Assembly (NCBI RefSeq): GCF_001894885.1
Contig: NZ_BCXB01000001.1
Location: 1 to 64,000, forward strand
Direction: 5' to 3'
DNA: 64,000 bases
Origin: Rhodococcus marinonascens NBRC 14363
Lineage (GTDB): Bacteria > Actinomycetota > Actinomycetes > Mycobacteriales > Mycobacteriaceae
The notes beneath the pieces are model-generated. The model did not search any database. It had not been told where the DNA came from and worked only from the letters and a program-made list of their open reading frames with translations. Each line of letters starts with the position of its first letter. The stretch's first letter is position 1. Shown piece by piece: positions 55,732 to 63,640 of this stretch. Both the position numbers and the translations under genes were made by a program.

Positions 55732-57012
55732 ATGACTCGACACCTCGGACTCGTGCCGACCGACACCGCGTTTCCGGTCCTGAACCTGTTGCGATCTGCC
55801 GGCCAGATAACACGTACCGAACTCGTCGAGCGCACCGGCCTGACCAGGAAAGTGGTCACCCAACGACTAGAGGAACTTATCCGCGCCGGCTTCGCAGAGG
55901 ACGGCGACGTCGGACGCTCCACCGGCGGCCGGGCTCCCCGCGAAGTGAAGTTCCGCGCAGACGGCGCTCACATCCTCGTCGCCGAACTCGCCGCGACCAG
56001 CATCGCTGTCGGTCTCACCGATCTGGCGGGAACCGTTCTGAGCGAGATCCGCGCAGAGGCCGACCCGCACTCGGGTCCGGATGCGACCCTCAGCCACGTC
56101 GAATCGATCTTCGACTCCTTGATTGCCGACCGGCTCGTCGACAGCCCGTCCATCTACGGCATCGGAATCAGTATCCCCGGCCCGGTTGAGATCTCCAGCG
56201 GGCGACCGGTCGGCGCACTGTCCGCCCCGGAGTGGGCCGACTACCCGGTCCGTGATCGCTTCACCGCTCGCTACAACCTTCCGGTGTGGGTCGACAACGA
56301 TGCGAATCTGATGGCCCTTGGTGAACTACGTGAGGGACTGGCCCGTGGGCTCGACGACGTTCTCTTCGTCAAGATCGGCGGCGGGATCGGTGGTGCCGTC
56401 ATCTCGTCGGGCACGCTGCAGCGCGGTTCGCAAGGTTCCGCCGGGGAGTTCGGGCACGTGTTCGTCTCCGAAGACATCACTGAGCGGTGCTGGTGCGGGC
56501 ACACCGGTTGCCTTACCCAAGTCGCCGGAGGCCCCGCGCTCGGCGAGTTCGGGCAGCACGCCGCGACTACGGGCGAGAGTCCCATCCTCGCCGCAATCTC
56601 GGCCCAAGGCCGTGCGATCGGCGCTGCTGAAGTATTCACCGCTGCTGCCGCCGGTGACCCGGTGAGCACCGACATGCTCACCCGCGCCGGACATACCCTC
56701 GGCTCGGTGGTCTCGGTCCTGGTCAGTGGACTGAACCCCGCACTGATTCTTCTCGACGCAGGGCTGGTCCGCATCGACGACCCGTACATGACCGCATTCC
56801 GAACCACCGTCCTCGACCGCTCACTTCCCAGCGCGGTAAGTGAGATTCAGTTCGCGATCTCATCCCTGGGAAACTCGGCAGGTCTGATCGGTGCGGCGTA
56901 CATGGTCGTCGACGAGCTACTCTCTCCACGTCGACTCGGCCTGTGGAGCGAACGCGGATCCCCCGTCGGCCTGGCGGATCTCATCCACCGGGCAGCAGAA
57001 CGGACCACCTGA
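55732..57012 (+). CDS. ROK-family transcriptional regulator
   Basis: Sugar-responsive repressor of 426 aa. An N-terminal winged HTH (ITRTELVERTGLTRKVVTQRLEELIRAGF) precedes a ROK sugar-kinase-like domain with GISIPGPVEISSGRPVG, VWVDNDANLMALGE and GGGIGGAVI. The zinc site CWCGHTGC is present. ATG 55732 follows GGAGGAAGG. It likely represses the divergent beta-glucosidase and transporter genes. Confidence 0.9.
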   Translation: MTRHLGLVPTDTAFPVLNLLRSAGQITRTELVERTGLTRKVVTQRLEELIRAGFAEDGDVGRSTGGRAPREVKFRADGAHILVAELAATSIAVGLTDLAGTVLSEIRAEADPHSGPDATLSHVESIFDSLIADRLVDSPSIYGIGISIPGPVEISSGRPVGALSAPEWADYPVRDRFTARYNLPVWVDNDANLMALGELREGLARGLDDVLFVKIGGGIGGAVISSGTLQRGSQGSAGEFGHVFVSEDITERCWCGHTGCLTQVAGGPALGEFGQHAATTGESPILAAISAQGRAIGAAEVFTAAAAGDPVSTDMLTRAGHTLGSVVSVLVSGLNPALILLDAGLVRIDDPYMTAFRTTVLDRSLPSAVSEIQFAISSLGNSAGLIGAAYMVVDELLSPRRLGLWSERGSPVGLADLIHRAAERTT

Positions 57013-57035
57013 CCTCTGACCAACGAGCGACGGCG

Positions 57036-57833
57036 TCAGACAGTAGTTTTCGTCGCCTTTGCCGGCGTATTCGACCTGGCGGCACGTTCGGTCAGGAATG
57101 CGAAGACCAGTCCGAGCCCGAGCCACAACGTCGCCTGGGTCGCAAGCGAAGACAGGCGGAATTCCCACAGCAGCACAGCCGGGAAATCGTCGCCCACCTC
57201 GTTGACGGTAGGAAGAACGAGGTATCCGAGCGTCACCACGACGAGAAACGTGACCACTGGCGCGACGATCCGCACCGTCAAGAACTCCTGAGCCGCGACA
57301 GCCCTCGCCGCAAACGCGGCCGCGACCACCGCGAGCAATCCGAGTGCGACGGAGGCGAGCCACAGCCACGTCCGCTGGGTCATGGTGTCAGGGTCACCGA
57401 CGGCCGGCGGGTTGGCGGGGTATTTGAAGAACGGAACGGCCTCGATCGCCAACCAACCGAACGTTGCCAACGTCAGGGCGAGCAACGGTCCGGGCAGAGG
57501 TAAGACCCTCCGCGCATAGTGCGCGACGACGGCGAAGATCGCGCCGAGGGCCATGCCCATGAGGGATGTGGCGAGGAACAGGCCGAAGCGTTGTCCGTCA
57601 CGGCTGACCAGTGCGTCTCCCTCACCATGCGAGTGATCTGTCGCTGCACCGGCCGGAGCGGCATCGTGGTGGTCCGCCACTTCGGTTGCGCCTTGCGATT
57701 CTTCGATGGCGATGGCGGCCTCTATGTGGGACTCGCCGAGAACGAACGCGACGCCTCCGGCCAGGATGCCTGCGATCAGACCTGCTAGCAGGCCACGGAT
57801 GAGGAGTTTCGCGAGGGAATCTGTCAGTGGCAT
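57036..57833 (-). CDS. cbtA: Cobalt transporter subunit CbtA
   Basis: Membrane protein of 265 aa with about six helices. It has a His-rich cytoplasmic or extracellular loop between helices 1 and 2 (HHDAAPAGAATDHSHGEGD), suitable for metal capture. GLLAGLIAGILAGGVAFVLGE at the N-terminus is typical of CbtA. It overlaps the end of cbtB by ten bases. A cobalamin riboswitch precedes the pair, so they are expected to import cobalt when B12 is scarce. Confidence 0.9.
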   Translation of the reverse strand: MPLTDSLAKLLIRGLLAGLIAGILAGGVAFVLGESHIEAAIAIEESQGATEVADHHDAAPAGAATDHSHGEGDALVSRDGQRFGLFLATSLMGMALGAIFAVVAHYARRVLPLPGPLLALTLATFGWLAIEAVPFFKYPANPPAVGDPDTMTQRTWLWLASVALGLLAVVAAAFAARAVAAQEFLTVRIVAPVVTFLVVVTLGYLVLPTVNEVGDDFPAVLLWEFRLSSLATQATLWLGLGLVFAFLTERAARSNTPAKATKTTV

Positions 57834-58018
57834 GGCAGACCCAGGAGGTGGCGACCGTCATGCATCAATTCATGCATGTACATGCCACTGCGCGAGATCG
57901 CGCCCTGGTCGAAGCCCACGAGATAGAGGGCGAGCATCGCGAAAAGAACGATCGCGAATGAGATGACGGCAAGACGGGTCGTGTCGACCGACGTGCCTGG
58001 TGCGTAAGCGAGTGCCAT
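57824..58018 (-). CDS. cbtB: Cobalt transporter subunit CbtB
   Basis: Short membrane protein of 64 aa with one helix (VISFAIVLFAMLALYLVGF) and the conserved C-terminal His motif MHELMHDGRHLLGLPCH, presumed to bind cobalt. ATG 58018 follows AGGAGGA. It is the first gene after the B12 riboswitch. Confidence 0.9.
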   Translation of the reverse strand: MALAYAPGTSVDTTRLAVISFAIVLFAMLALYLVGFDQGAISRSGMYMHELMHDGRHLLGLPCH

Positions 58019-58054
58019 GGTTCCTCCTGGGATTTCGCGTCCCCTAGGTCCATG

Positions 58055-58161
58055 CGATGGCGGTAGTATCTGGCTGTCGAGGTTGCTCCCGCTGAGGAAC
58101 TACTCCGAATTACAGTGGCGCGACCGCTCCGGCATTGCACCGGATTCCTGCCGAACCATCG
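58055..58161 (-). ncRNA. Cobalamin (B12) riboswitch
   Basis: Read on the minus strand. P1 pairs CGATGG (58161-58156) with CCATCG (58060-58055). Inside are AATCCGGTGCAATGCCGG, the conserved GCGCCACTGTAA and a CAGCCAGATACTACCGCC-type B12 box. Together these match the cobalamin aptamer. It lies 36 bases upstream of cbtB, close enough to mask the ribosome site AGGAGGA when B12 is bound. Boundaries are approximate. Confidence 0.85.
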
Positions 58162-58227
58162 CTATTGTCCTGCGAACTTTGGCATCCGGCAGGCCGTCGT
58201 GTCAATCTTCGCGCTCTCCTGCGACTC

Positions 58228-58542
58228 TCACGCCTTGTTCGTTGCGGCAACGTCGAGAACGACCTCGAACTCGAGTAGCGACGCACCAGAGGCCACTGGC
58301 TTCTTCCGCTCACCTGCGTGTGCTTCCCGGGCTGGGCCGTCGCGCCACGCCTCGAAGGCCTCTTCGCTTTCCCATTGGGTGACGACGAAGTAGCGGTTCT
58401 CGCCCTTGACCGGCCGGAGGAGTTGGAAGCCGAGGAAGCCTGGAGAATTCTCGACGGCATGTGCCCGCCCGGCGAAACGCTTTTCGAGTTCGGGGCCCGC
58501 GCCTTCGGGGATTTCGATTGCGTTGATCTTCACCACTGCCAT
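58228..58542 (-). CDS. mhuD: Heme-degrading monooxygenase MhuD-like
   Basis: Small ABM-fold dimer (104 aa) that oxidises heme to mycobilins and releases iron in mycobacteria. VVKINAIEIPEGAGPELEKRF contains the catalytic Asn, and AREAHAGERKKPVASGASLLEFEV contains the heme-ligand His. The sequence closely follows mycobacterial MhuD (Rv3592) as remembered, and the neighbour is the Rv3591c-type hydrolase, as expected. ATG 58542. Confidence 0.92.
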   Translation of the reverse strand: MAVVKINAIEIPEGAGPELEKRFAGRAHAVENSPGFLGFQLLRPVKGENRYFVVTQWESEEAFEAWRDGPAREAHAGERKKPVASGASLLEFEVVLDVAATNKA

Positions 58543-58574
58543 GCGGGCGAGGGTACTCCGCTAGCGTCGGAGGG

Positions 58575-59330
58575 GTGGTGAGTGAGAGTGCGTTGTACGA
58601 CGAGGGTGGGACGGGACAGCCGATTCTGCTGCTGCACGGTCTGATGGGCAGCGCTCGGACGTGGCGTCGGCAAGTCCCGTGGCTGCGCGAACACGGTCAT
58701 GTCCACACCTTTGACGCGGCAGGTCACGGTCGCCCCGCACCTCCCCAGCTGAGTACCGAAGCCTTTGTGCAGGACCTGGCCGCAGCACTCGAACCCTTCA
58801 CCGAGCCGTGGGTGGTGATCGGGCATTCGATGGGCGCCCTGCACGGTTGGTGTCTCGCGGCCGAGTTTCCGGAGAAGGTAGCGGCACTGGTGGTCGAGGA
58901 CATGGCCCCCGACTTTCGTGGTCGCACCGCCGACGACTGGGTGGCGATGATCGCGAGTTGGCCCCAGCCCTTCTCGACACCGGGAGACTTGTTCGAGTTC
59001 TTCGGACCCGTTGCGGGACAGTACTTTCTGGACTCGTTCGACCAGCGTGCCGATGGCTGGTATCTGCATGGGGACCTCGACACGTTTCGTGACATCTCTC
59101 AGGAGTGGGGCGGCAGACATTTCTGGGATCAGTGGGCCTCGGTGACGGTTCCGTCCCTACTGATCGAGGGCGAGTTCACGATCACCCCTGACGGTCAGAT
59201 GCAGGCAATGGCCGAGCGGCATCCGGTCGCCCACTATGTCCGGATCGAGCGGGCCGGGCATCTCGTCCATGACGACCAACCCGAGCAGTACCGAAAGGTT
59301 GTCGAGAGGTTCCTCGATGGGCTCGGTTAA
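58575..59330 (+). CDS. Alpha/beta hydrolase (Rv3591c-like)
   Basis: Hydrolase of 251 aa with the complete fold: LLLHGLMGSARTWRRQVPWL (oxyanion region), nucleophile elbow GHSMGALHGW, and the terminal catalytic His in RAGHLVHDDQPEQY. Substrate unknown. GTG 58575 and GTG 58578 are adjacent; GGAGG precedes them. Divergent from mhuD with 32 bases between starts. Confidence 0.86.
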   Translation: MVSESALYDEGGTGQPILLLHGLMGSARTWRRQVPWLREHGHVHTFDAAGHGRPAPPQLSTEAFVQDLAAALEPFTEPWVVIGHSMGALHGWCLAAEFPEKVAALVVEDMAPDFRGRTADDWVAMIASWPQPFSTPGDLFEFFGPVAGQYFLDSFDQRADGWYLHGDLDTFRDISQEWGGRHFWDQWASVTVPSLLIEGEFTITPDGQMQAMAERHPVAHYVRIERAGHLVHDDQPEQYRKVVERFLDGLG

Positions 59331-59716
59331 GGCGTAGCTGAGGTGGCTGGTAACAACCGGCAACTACGTAGGCAACCCGGTGGTCACTCAATCATCTTGG
59401 GCATCAGTGGAATCGGTGCGGGGTTCCCGCAAACTACCCGCAACTTGGGTTCGCATCCGACTGTCGAGTTGTCGAACCGGTTGGTTTCCGGGCGCGCCGG
59501 AGATTTAGCCAGAACACCCCTTGACGGGAATGTCACGAAAGCATAACTTCTTTGCGTAGCGAAAAGGCCGCTTTGACCTTTTCAGTCACTGACACGCTGG
59601 GGCGCGCGCCCGGCGGGCCATTCCTTTACCCACACGTTTTGCTTACCGCCGTCCGTTTCGGCATGCCGGTCGCAAAACACCCAGGTGCCGCGCCCTGCGC
59701 GGCTCAGGAGCAATTC
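59331..59716 (+). other. Non-coding stretch before the secreted beta-helix protein
   Basis: About 385 bases. A frame open in phase with the downstream gene starts at 59552, but its residues are not protein-like before the signal peptide, and no ribosome site supports it. AT-richer patches around 59535-59585 and a GAGCAATTC ribosome-site context near 59706 suggest a promoter and leader only. No riboswitch is recognised. Confidence 0.45.
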
Positions 59717-61966
59717 ATGAGAACCCTCGGAGCGCCGTCCCGCGGCGTGTCGTTCGCCCTTGCCGCGCTGTTGGTCTGGGGTCTGTCTGCCGTTGTGCTG
59801 ACTGCACCGGCCCAGGCCGTCCCCACTATCCCCGATGACTGGGTGACCGTCGTTGCCGAGAACAGTGGCAAGTGCGTCGACGCCGCAGCAGAAGGCACCG
59901 CCGACGGCACCGCAGTTGAGCAGAACACCTGCGCTGGGACCGCCGCGCAGCAGTGGCATTTCCAGCCGACCAGCGACGGATACGTCCGCGTTGACAATCG
60001 CAACGACGCCACCAAGTCCTGGGACATCGTCGACGTCTCCAAGGACGACGGCGCTGCGGTCCAGCTCTGGTCGTACTCCGGCGGGGCCAACCAGCAGTGG
60101 CTTCCGGTCGAGGAGTTCGGCGGGGCATTCCATCTCGTCAACCGCAACAGCGGCAAGTGTCTCGATGTGCCCGGTGCCTCGACCGACGATGGTGTTCGCA
60201 TGCAGCAGTACGCCTGCAACGGATCCGGCGCCCAGTCCTTCAGCTTCCGCTCGGTCGACGAGCCGTCGAACTCGCCGGTGCCCGCCGATCCGGCATCGAA
60301 CCCGCCGGGCACCCCAGACTTCGGCCCGAATGTCACCGTGTTCGATCCGTCGATGTCGTCCGATTCGATTCAGGGCGCGATCGACCAGATCTTCGACCAG
60401 CAGCACACCAACCAATTCGGCTCGGAGCGCTACGCCCTGCTCTTCAAACCGGGCACCTATGATGCCGATGCCAAGGTTGGCTTCTACACACAGGTTGCGG
60501 GCCTGGGTCTCTCCCCGGACGACGTGACGATAAATGGCAGTGTCCATGCCGATGCCGACTGGTTCTTCGGCCAGTCAACGAAGCCGAACGATGCCACCCA
60601 GAATTTCTGGCGCTCGGCGGAGAACCTCTCCGTGAATCCGGTGGGTGGTACCGATCGCTGGGCGGTTGCGCAGGCGGCCCCGTACCGGCGCATGCACCTG
60701 CGCGGCGACCTCGAGCTGAGCCAGGACAGTGGCTGGGCCAGCGGCGGCCTCATCGCCGACTCCGAGATTGACGGTGTGGTGAACTCTCAGACGCAGCAAC
60801 AATGGCTGACACGAAACAGCGAGATGGGTGGATGGGAGGGCTCCAACTGGAACATGACCTTCGTCGGTGACGTCAACGCACCGGCCAACACCTTCCCGAA
60901 CCCGCCATACACCACCGTCGCACAGTCCCCCGTGATCCGTGAGAAGCCGTTCCTGTACGTCGACTCGTCCGACTCCTGGAAGGTGTTCGTCCCCGCCCTG
61001 CGCACAGACACTCAGGGTGTGAGCTGGGCGGGCGGCAACCCGGCGGGCGACTCGCTGCCAATCGACCAGTTCTTCATCGTCAAGCCCGGCGCCACGGCCG
61101 GCGACATCAACGGTGCACTCGCGCAGGGCAAGAACCTGCTGTTCACCCCTGGCCTCTACCACCTCGACCAGACGCTGAACATCGACCGGCCCGACACCGT
61201 CGTGCTGGGCCTGGGACTGGCCACACTCGTCCCGGACAACGGCGTCACCGCGGTCAGCACGGCCGACGTGGACGGGATCAAGATTGCCGGCCTGCTGATC
61301 GACGCAGGCACCACGAACTCGCAGACCCTGATGCAGATCGGCCCGTCCGGCTCGACCGCGCGGCACACCGCCAACCCCACCTCCCTGCACGACGTCTACT
61401 TCCGCATCGGAGGCGCAGGTGTCGGCAAAGCTACTCAGAGCCTGGTGGTCAACAGCTCGGACGTCATCGGCGACCATATGTGGCTGTGGCGCGCCGATCA
61501 CGGCAACGGCATCGGCTGGACCGATAACACCGCCGCCAACGGCCTGGTCGTCAACGGCACGGACGTGACGATGTACGGGCTGTTCGTCGAGCACTACCAG
61601 GAGCACCAAGTGATCTGGAACGGCAACGGCGGGCGCACGTACTTCTTCCAGAACGAGATGCCGTACGACCCGCCCGACCAGGCGGCCTGGATGAACGGCG
61701 ACACCCTCGGCTACGACGCCTACTACGTCAACCCGGCGGTGACGGACCACGAGGCCTGGGGCCTGGGCAGCTACTGCTTCTTCAACGTCAACCCGTCCGT
61801 GGTCGCCGAGCACGCCATCGAGGCCCCCGCCGTGCCCGGGGTCCGCTTCCACGACATGGTGACCGTGTCTCTCGGCGGTAACGGCACGATCAACCACGTC
61901 ATCAACGACCTCGGGGGTCCGTCCACCCCCGAGAACAACATGGCCACTCTGGTCTCCGGACCCTGA
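59717..61966 (+). CDS. Secreted ricin-lectin / right-handed beta-helix (GH55-like) protein
   Basis: Exported protein of 749 aa. The signal peptide (residues 1 to about 34, FALAALLVWGLSAVVLTAP, cleavage near AQA) is followed by a ricin B-type lectin of about 140 residues with QxW-like repeats (AAQQWHF, ANQQWLPV). After a Pro-rich linker comes a ~540-residue pectate-lyase-like/GH55-type beta-helix (SIQGAIDQIFDQQ, LLFKPGTYD, LNIDRPDTVVLGLGLATLVPDNG). It closely resembles Streptomyces secreted proteins of this kind as I recall. ATG 59717 with AGGAG six bases upstream. It likely binds and cleaves beta-1,3-glucan or another polysaccharide; catalytic residues not assigned. It sits alone in a conserved region, suggesting acquisition. 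Confidence 0.82.
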   Translation: MRTLGAPSRGVSFALAALLVWGLSAVVLTAPAQAVPTIPDDWVTVVAENSGKCVDAAAEGTADGTAVEQNTCAGTAAQQWHFQPTSDGYVRVDNRNDATKSWDIVDVSKDDGAAVQLWSYSGGANQQWLPVEEFGGAFHLVNRNSGKCLDVPGASTDDGVRMQQYACNGSGAQSFSFRSVDEPSNSPVPADPASNPPGTPDFGPNVTVFDPSMSSDSIQGAIDQIFDQQHTNQFGSERYALLFKPGTYDADAKVGFYTQVAGLGLSPDDVTINGSVHADADWFFGQSTKPNDATQNFWRSAENLSVNPVGGTDRWAVAQAAPYRRMHLRGDLELSQDSGWASGGLIADSEIDGVVNSQTQQQWLTRNSEMGGWEGSNWNMTFVGDVNAPANTFPNPPYTTVAQSPVIREKPFLYVDSSDSWKVFVPALRTDTQGVSWAGGNPAGDSLPIDQFFIVKPGATAGDINGALAQGKNLLFTPGLYHLDQTLNIDRPDTVVLGLGLATLVPDNGVTAVSTADVDGIKIAGLLIDAGTTNSQTLMQIGPSGSTARHTANPTSLHDVYFRIGGAGVGKATQSLVVNSSDVIGDHMWLWRADHGNGIGWTDNTAANGLVVNGTDVTMYGLFVEHYQEHQVIWNGNGGRTYFFQNEMPYDPPDQAAWMNGDTLGYDAYYVNPAVTDHEAWGLGSYCFFNVNPSVVAEHAIEAPAVPGVRFHDMVTVSLGGNGTINHVINDLGGPSTPENNMATLVSGP

Positions 61967-61980
61967 CCAGGCTGTACCCT

Positions 61981-62015
61981 CGCCGCCCGGCGCGCCTCGA
62001 GTGCGCCGGGCGGCG
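61981..62015. terminator. Perfect 13-bp GC-rich hairpin terminator
   Basis: CGCCGCCCGGCGC and GCGCCGGGCGGCG flank a 9-nt loop, 14 bases after the stop of the beta-helix protein gene. Confidence 0.88.
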
Positions 62016-62107
62016 GCAATTCGGGGCAGGGCCGACTAAGACCACCGTGACCGATTACGCTGCAAGCCATCTCATAGTGCAAGTCGCTGACGCTGACCCC
62101 GTTTGGG

Positions 62108-62518
62108 TCAGCCGGCGAGGAAGCTGAATCGAACATGCCGAACCGGATTGTCCACGTTGGTGTCGACGAGGCATACAGATTGCCAGGTTCCTGTAACAAG
62201 GACTCCGTGGACAACAGGGACCGATGCGTACGGCGGCAGGAACGCCGGCAGCACGTGGTCGCGGCCGTGGCCGTGGCTTCCGTGCTGGTGTTGCCAGCGG
62301 TTGTCGCGAGGAAGGAGTTCGTCGATGGCCGCGATCAGGTCGGCGTCGCTCCCGGCGCCAGTCTCGATGACGGCCAGCCCGGCAGTCGCGTGCGGGACCC
62401 AGACGTGCAGCAGGCCGTTGTCGCCTTCAGCCGCCGCGAGAAACTTCTCGATTTCCCGGGTCAAATCGTGGACGACCGGTTCAGTGCCGGTGCGGATCTC
62501 GATCTCGGTAGTGAACAT
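62108..62518 (-). CDS. YjbQ family protein (secondary thiamine-phosphate synthase-like)
   Basis: Protein of 136 aa of the UPF0047/YjbQ family, some members of which have weak thiamine-phosphate synthase activity. LLHVWVPHATAGLAVIETGAGSDADL and LVTGTWQSVCLVDTN are family motifs, with His residues that may bind metal. ATG 62518 is the natural start; the frame extends to 62776 into the mutY region and is discarded there. Confidence 0.87.
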   Translation of the reverse strand: MFTTEIEIRTGTEPVVHDLTREIEKFLAAAEGDNGLLHVWVPHATAGLAVIETGAGSDADLIAAIDELLPRDNRWQHQHGSHGHGRDHVLPAFLPPYASVPVVHGVLVTGTWQSVCLVDTNVDNPVRHVRFSFLAG

Positions 62519-62664
62519 GGCCCTGACGTTAGTGCTCACCGGCAGCGTTCGCTTCGAGCGCTGCGATATGCCGTCATCTTCGTGTGAAATTTGATGTGTT
62601 GAAAAGGAAGTCGCTGTGCAATTCGCGGTTGCGCAGTCGGGCTGTTCTGTCCATGATGCGACGC

Positions 62665-63543
62665 TCAACCGCCTTCGCCCGCGAGTGCGAAGAGGCCGTT
62701 CTGGGTCTGTTCGACGAGCCCGTCGATCAGGAGCGAGTGGAGGGCGCGGTCGCGCTGGCCAGGGTCGTCGAGCCACACCTGATCGAGCCGGACGCGCTCG
62801 ACGGGGGCGGAACTCTCCCTCAGGACGGCCATCAGCTTGCCCCGCACCTGGCGGTCGGTGCCCGCGAACTTCTGCACTCTCCGGCGCTCACCGGTGTGCG
62901 CGGGACGCCCGGATTCCACCCACGCGCAACTCGGCAGCGGGCAGCGCGAGCAGTCGGGTGATCGGGCGGTGCAGACGGTGGCGCCGAGTTCCATGAGGGC
63001 CGCCGAGAACGTGGCGGCCCGTACGCGGGTGCGGGGCAGTAGCGCAGACACGTCGGCGAGGTCGCGGGCGGTCGAGGGGTTTCCCGGCTCCGCGTTTGCG
63101 TGCACGGCACGGGCGATCACCCGTCGGACGTTGGTGTCGACGACGGGGACACGCTGCCCGAACGCGAAGCAGGCCACTGCCCGTGCGGTGTAGGCGCCGA
63201 TGCCTGGCAGCCCCAGGAGGGTGTCGACATCGCTCGGCACGACGTCGCCGTGTTCGGCTGCCAGCACACCGGCGCACTGGTGCAGTCTCAGCGCGCGGCG
63301 CGGGTACCCGAGCTTGCCCCAAGCGCGCAGCACGTCAGCCTGGCTCGACGCAGCCATCAGTGAGGGGACGGGCCAGCGACGCACCCAGTCCTCCCAGATG
63401 GGTGCCACCCGGATCACCGGAGTCTGCTGCAGCATGATTTCGCTCATCAGGATGTGCCAGGCGCTCACTCCGTCGCGACGCCACGGCAGGTCCCGGGCCT
63501 CGGACTCGTACCACCTGATCAACGCGGAGGAGTCCACGGTCAC
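62665..63543 (-). CDS. mutY: A/G-specific adenine glycosylase MutY
   Basis: Base-excision repair enzyme (292 aa) removing adenine opposite 8-oxoguanine. MLQQTPVIRVAPIWEDWVRRWP and the HhH motif LLGLPGIGAYTARAVACFAFG precede the catalytic Asp in VPVVDTNVRRVIAR. The iron-sulfur loop CTARSPDCSRCPLPSC has the C-x6-C-x2-C-x5-C pattern. The C-terminal MutT-like domain is reduced, as in mycobacteria. GTG 63543 is the frame's first start; GTG 63537 has better spacing from GAGGAG. Divergent from the carbonic anhydrase gene, as in M. tuberculosis (Rv3589/Rv3588c). Confidence 0.94.
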   Translation of the reverse strand: MTVDSSALIRWYESEARDLPWRRDGVSAWHILMSEIMLQQTPVIRVAPIWEDWVRRWPVPSLMAASSQADVLRAWGKLGYPRRALRLHQCAGVLAAEHGDVVPSDVDTLLGLPGIGAYTARAVACFAFGQRVPVVDTNVRRVIARAVHANAEPGNPSTARDLADVSALLPRTRVRAATFSAALMELGATVCTARSPDCSRCPLPSCAWVESGRPAHTGERRRVQKFAGTDRQVRGKLMAVLRESSAPVERVRLDQVWLDDPGQRDRALHSLLIDGLVEQTQNGLFALAGEGG

Positions 63544-63640
63544 TTCTCCTCACGTCCTTTCGTCCCCGCGCAAACCGGATTTTCCTTTGCCGTAACTTTC
63601 CCGCGGAACGCCGTAACGATATTGGTGCACAATATATTGC

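Noticed and set aside
60575-61897. 440-codon open frame antisense to the secreted beta-helix protein
   Set aside because: Val/His/Arg-rich shadow of a GC-rich gene, no start context.
63616-63640. TATATT as -10 box for the carbonic anhydrase gene
   Set aside because: It lies only a few bases before the ATG, so transcription would begin inside the coding sequence; kept only as a dyad remark.
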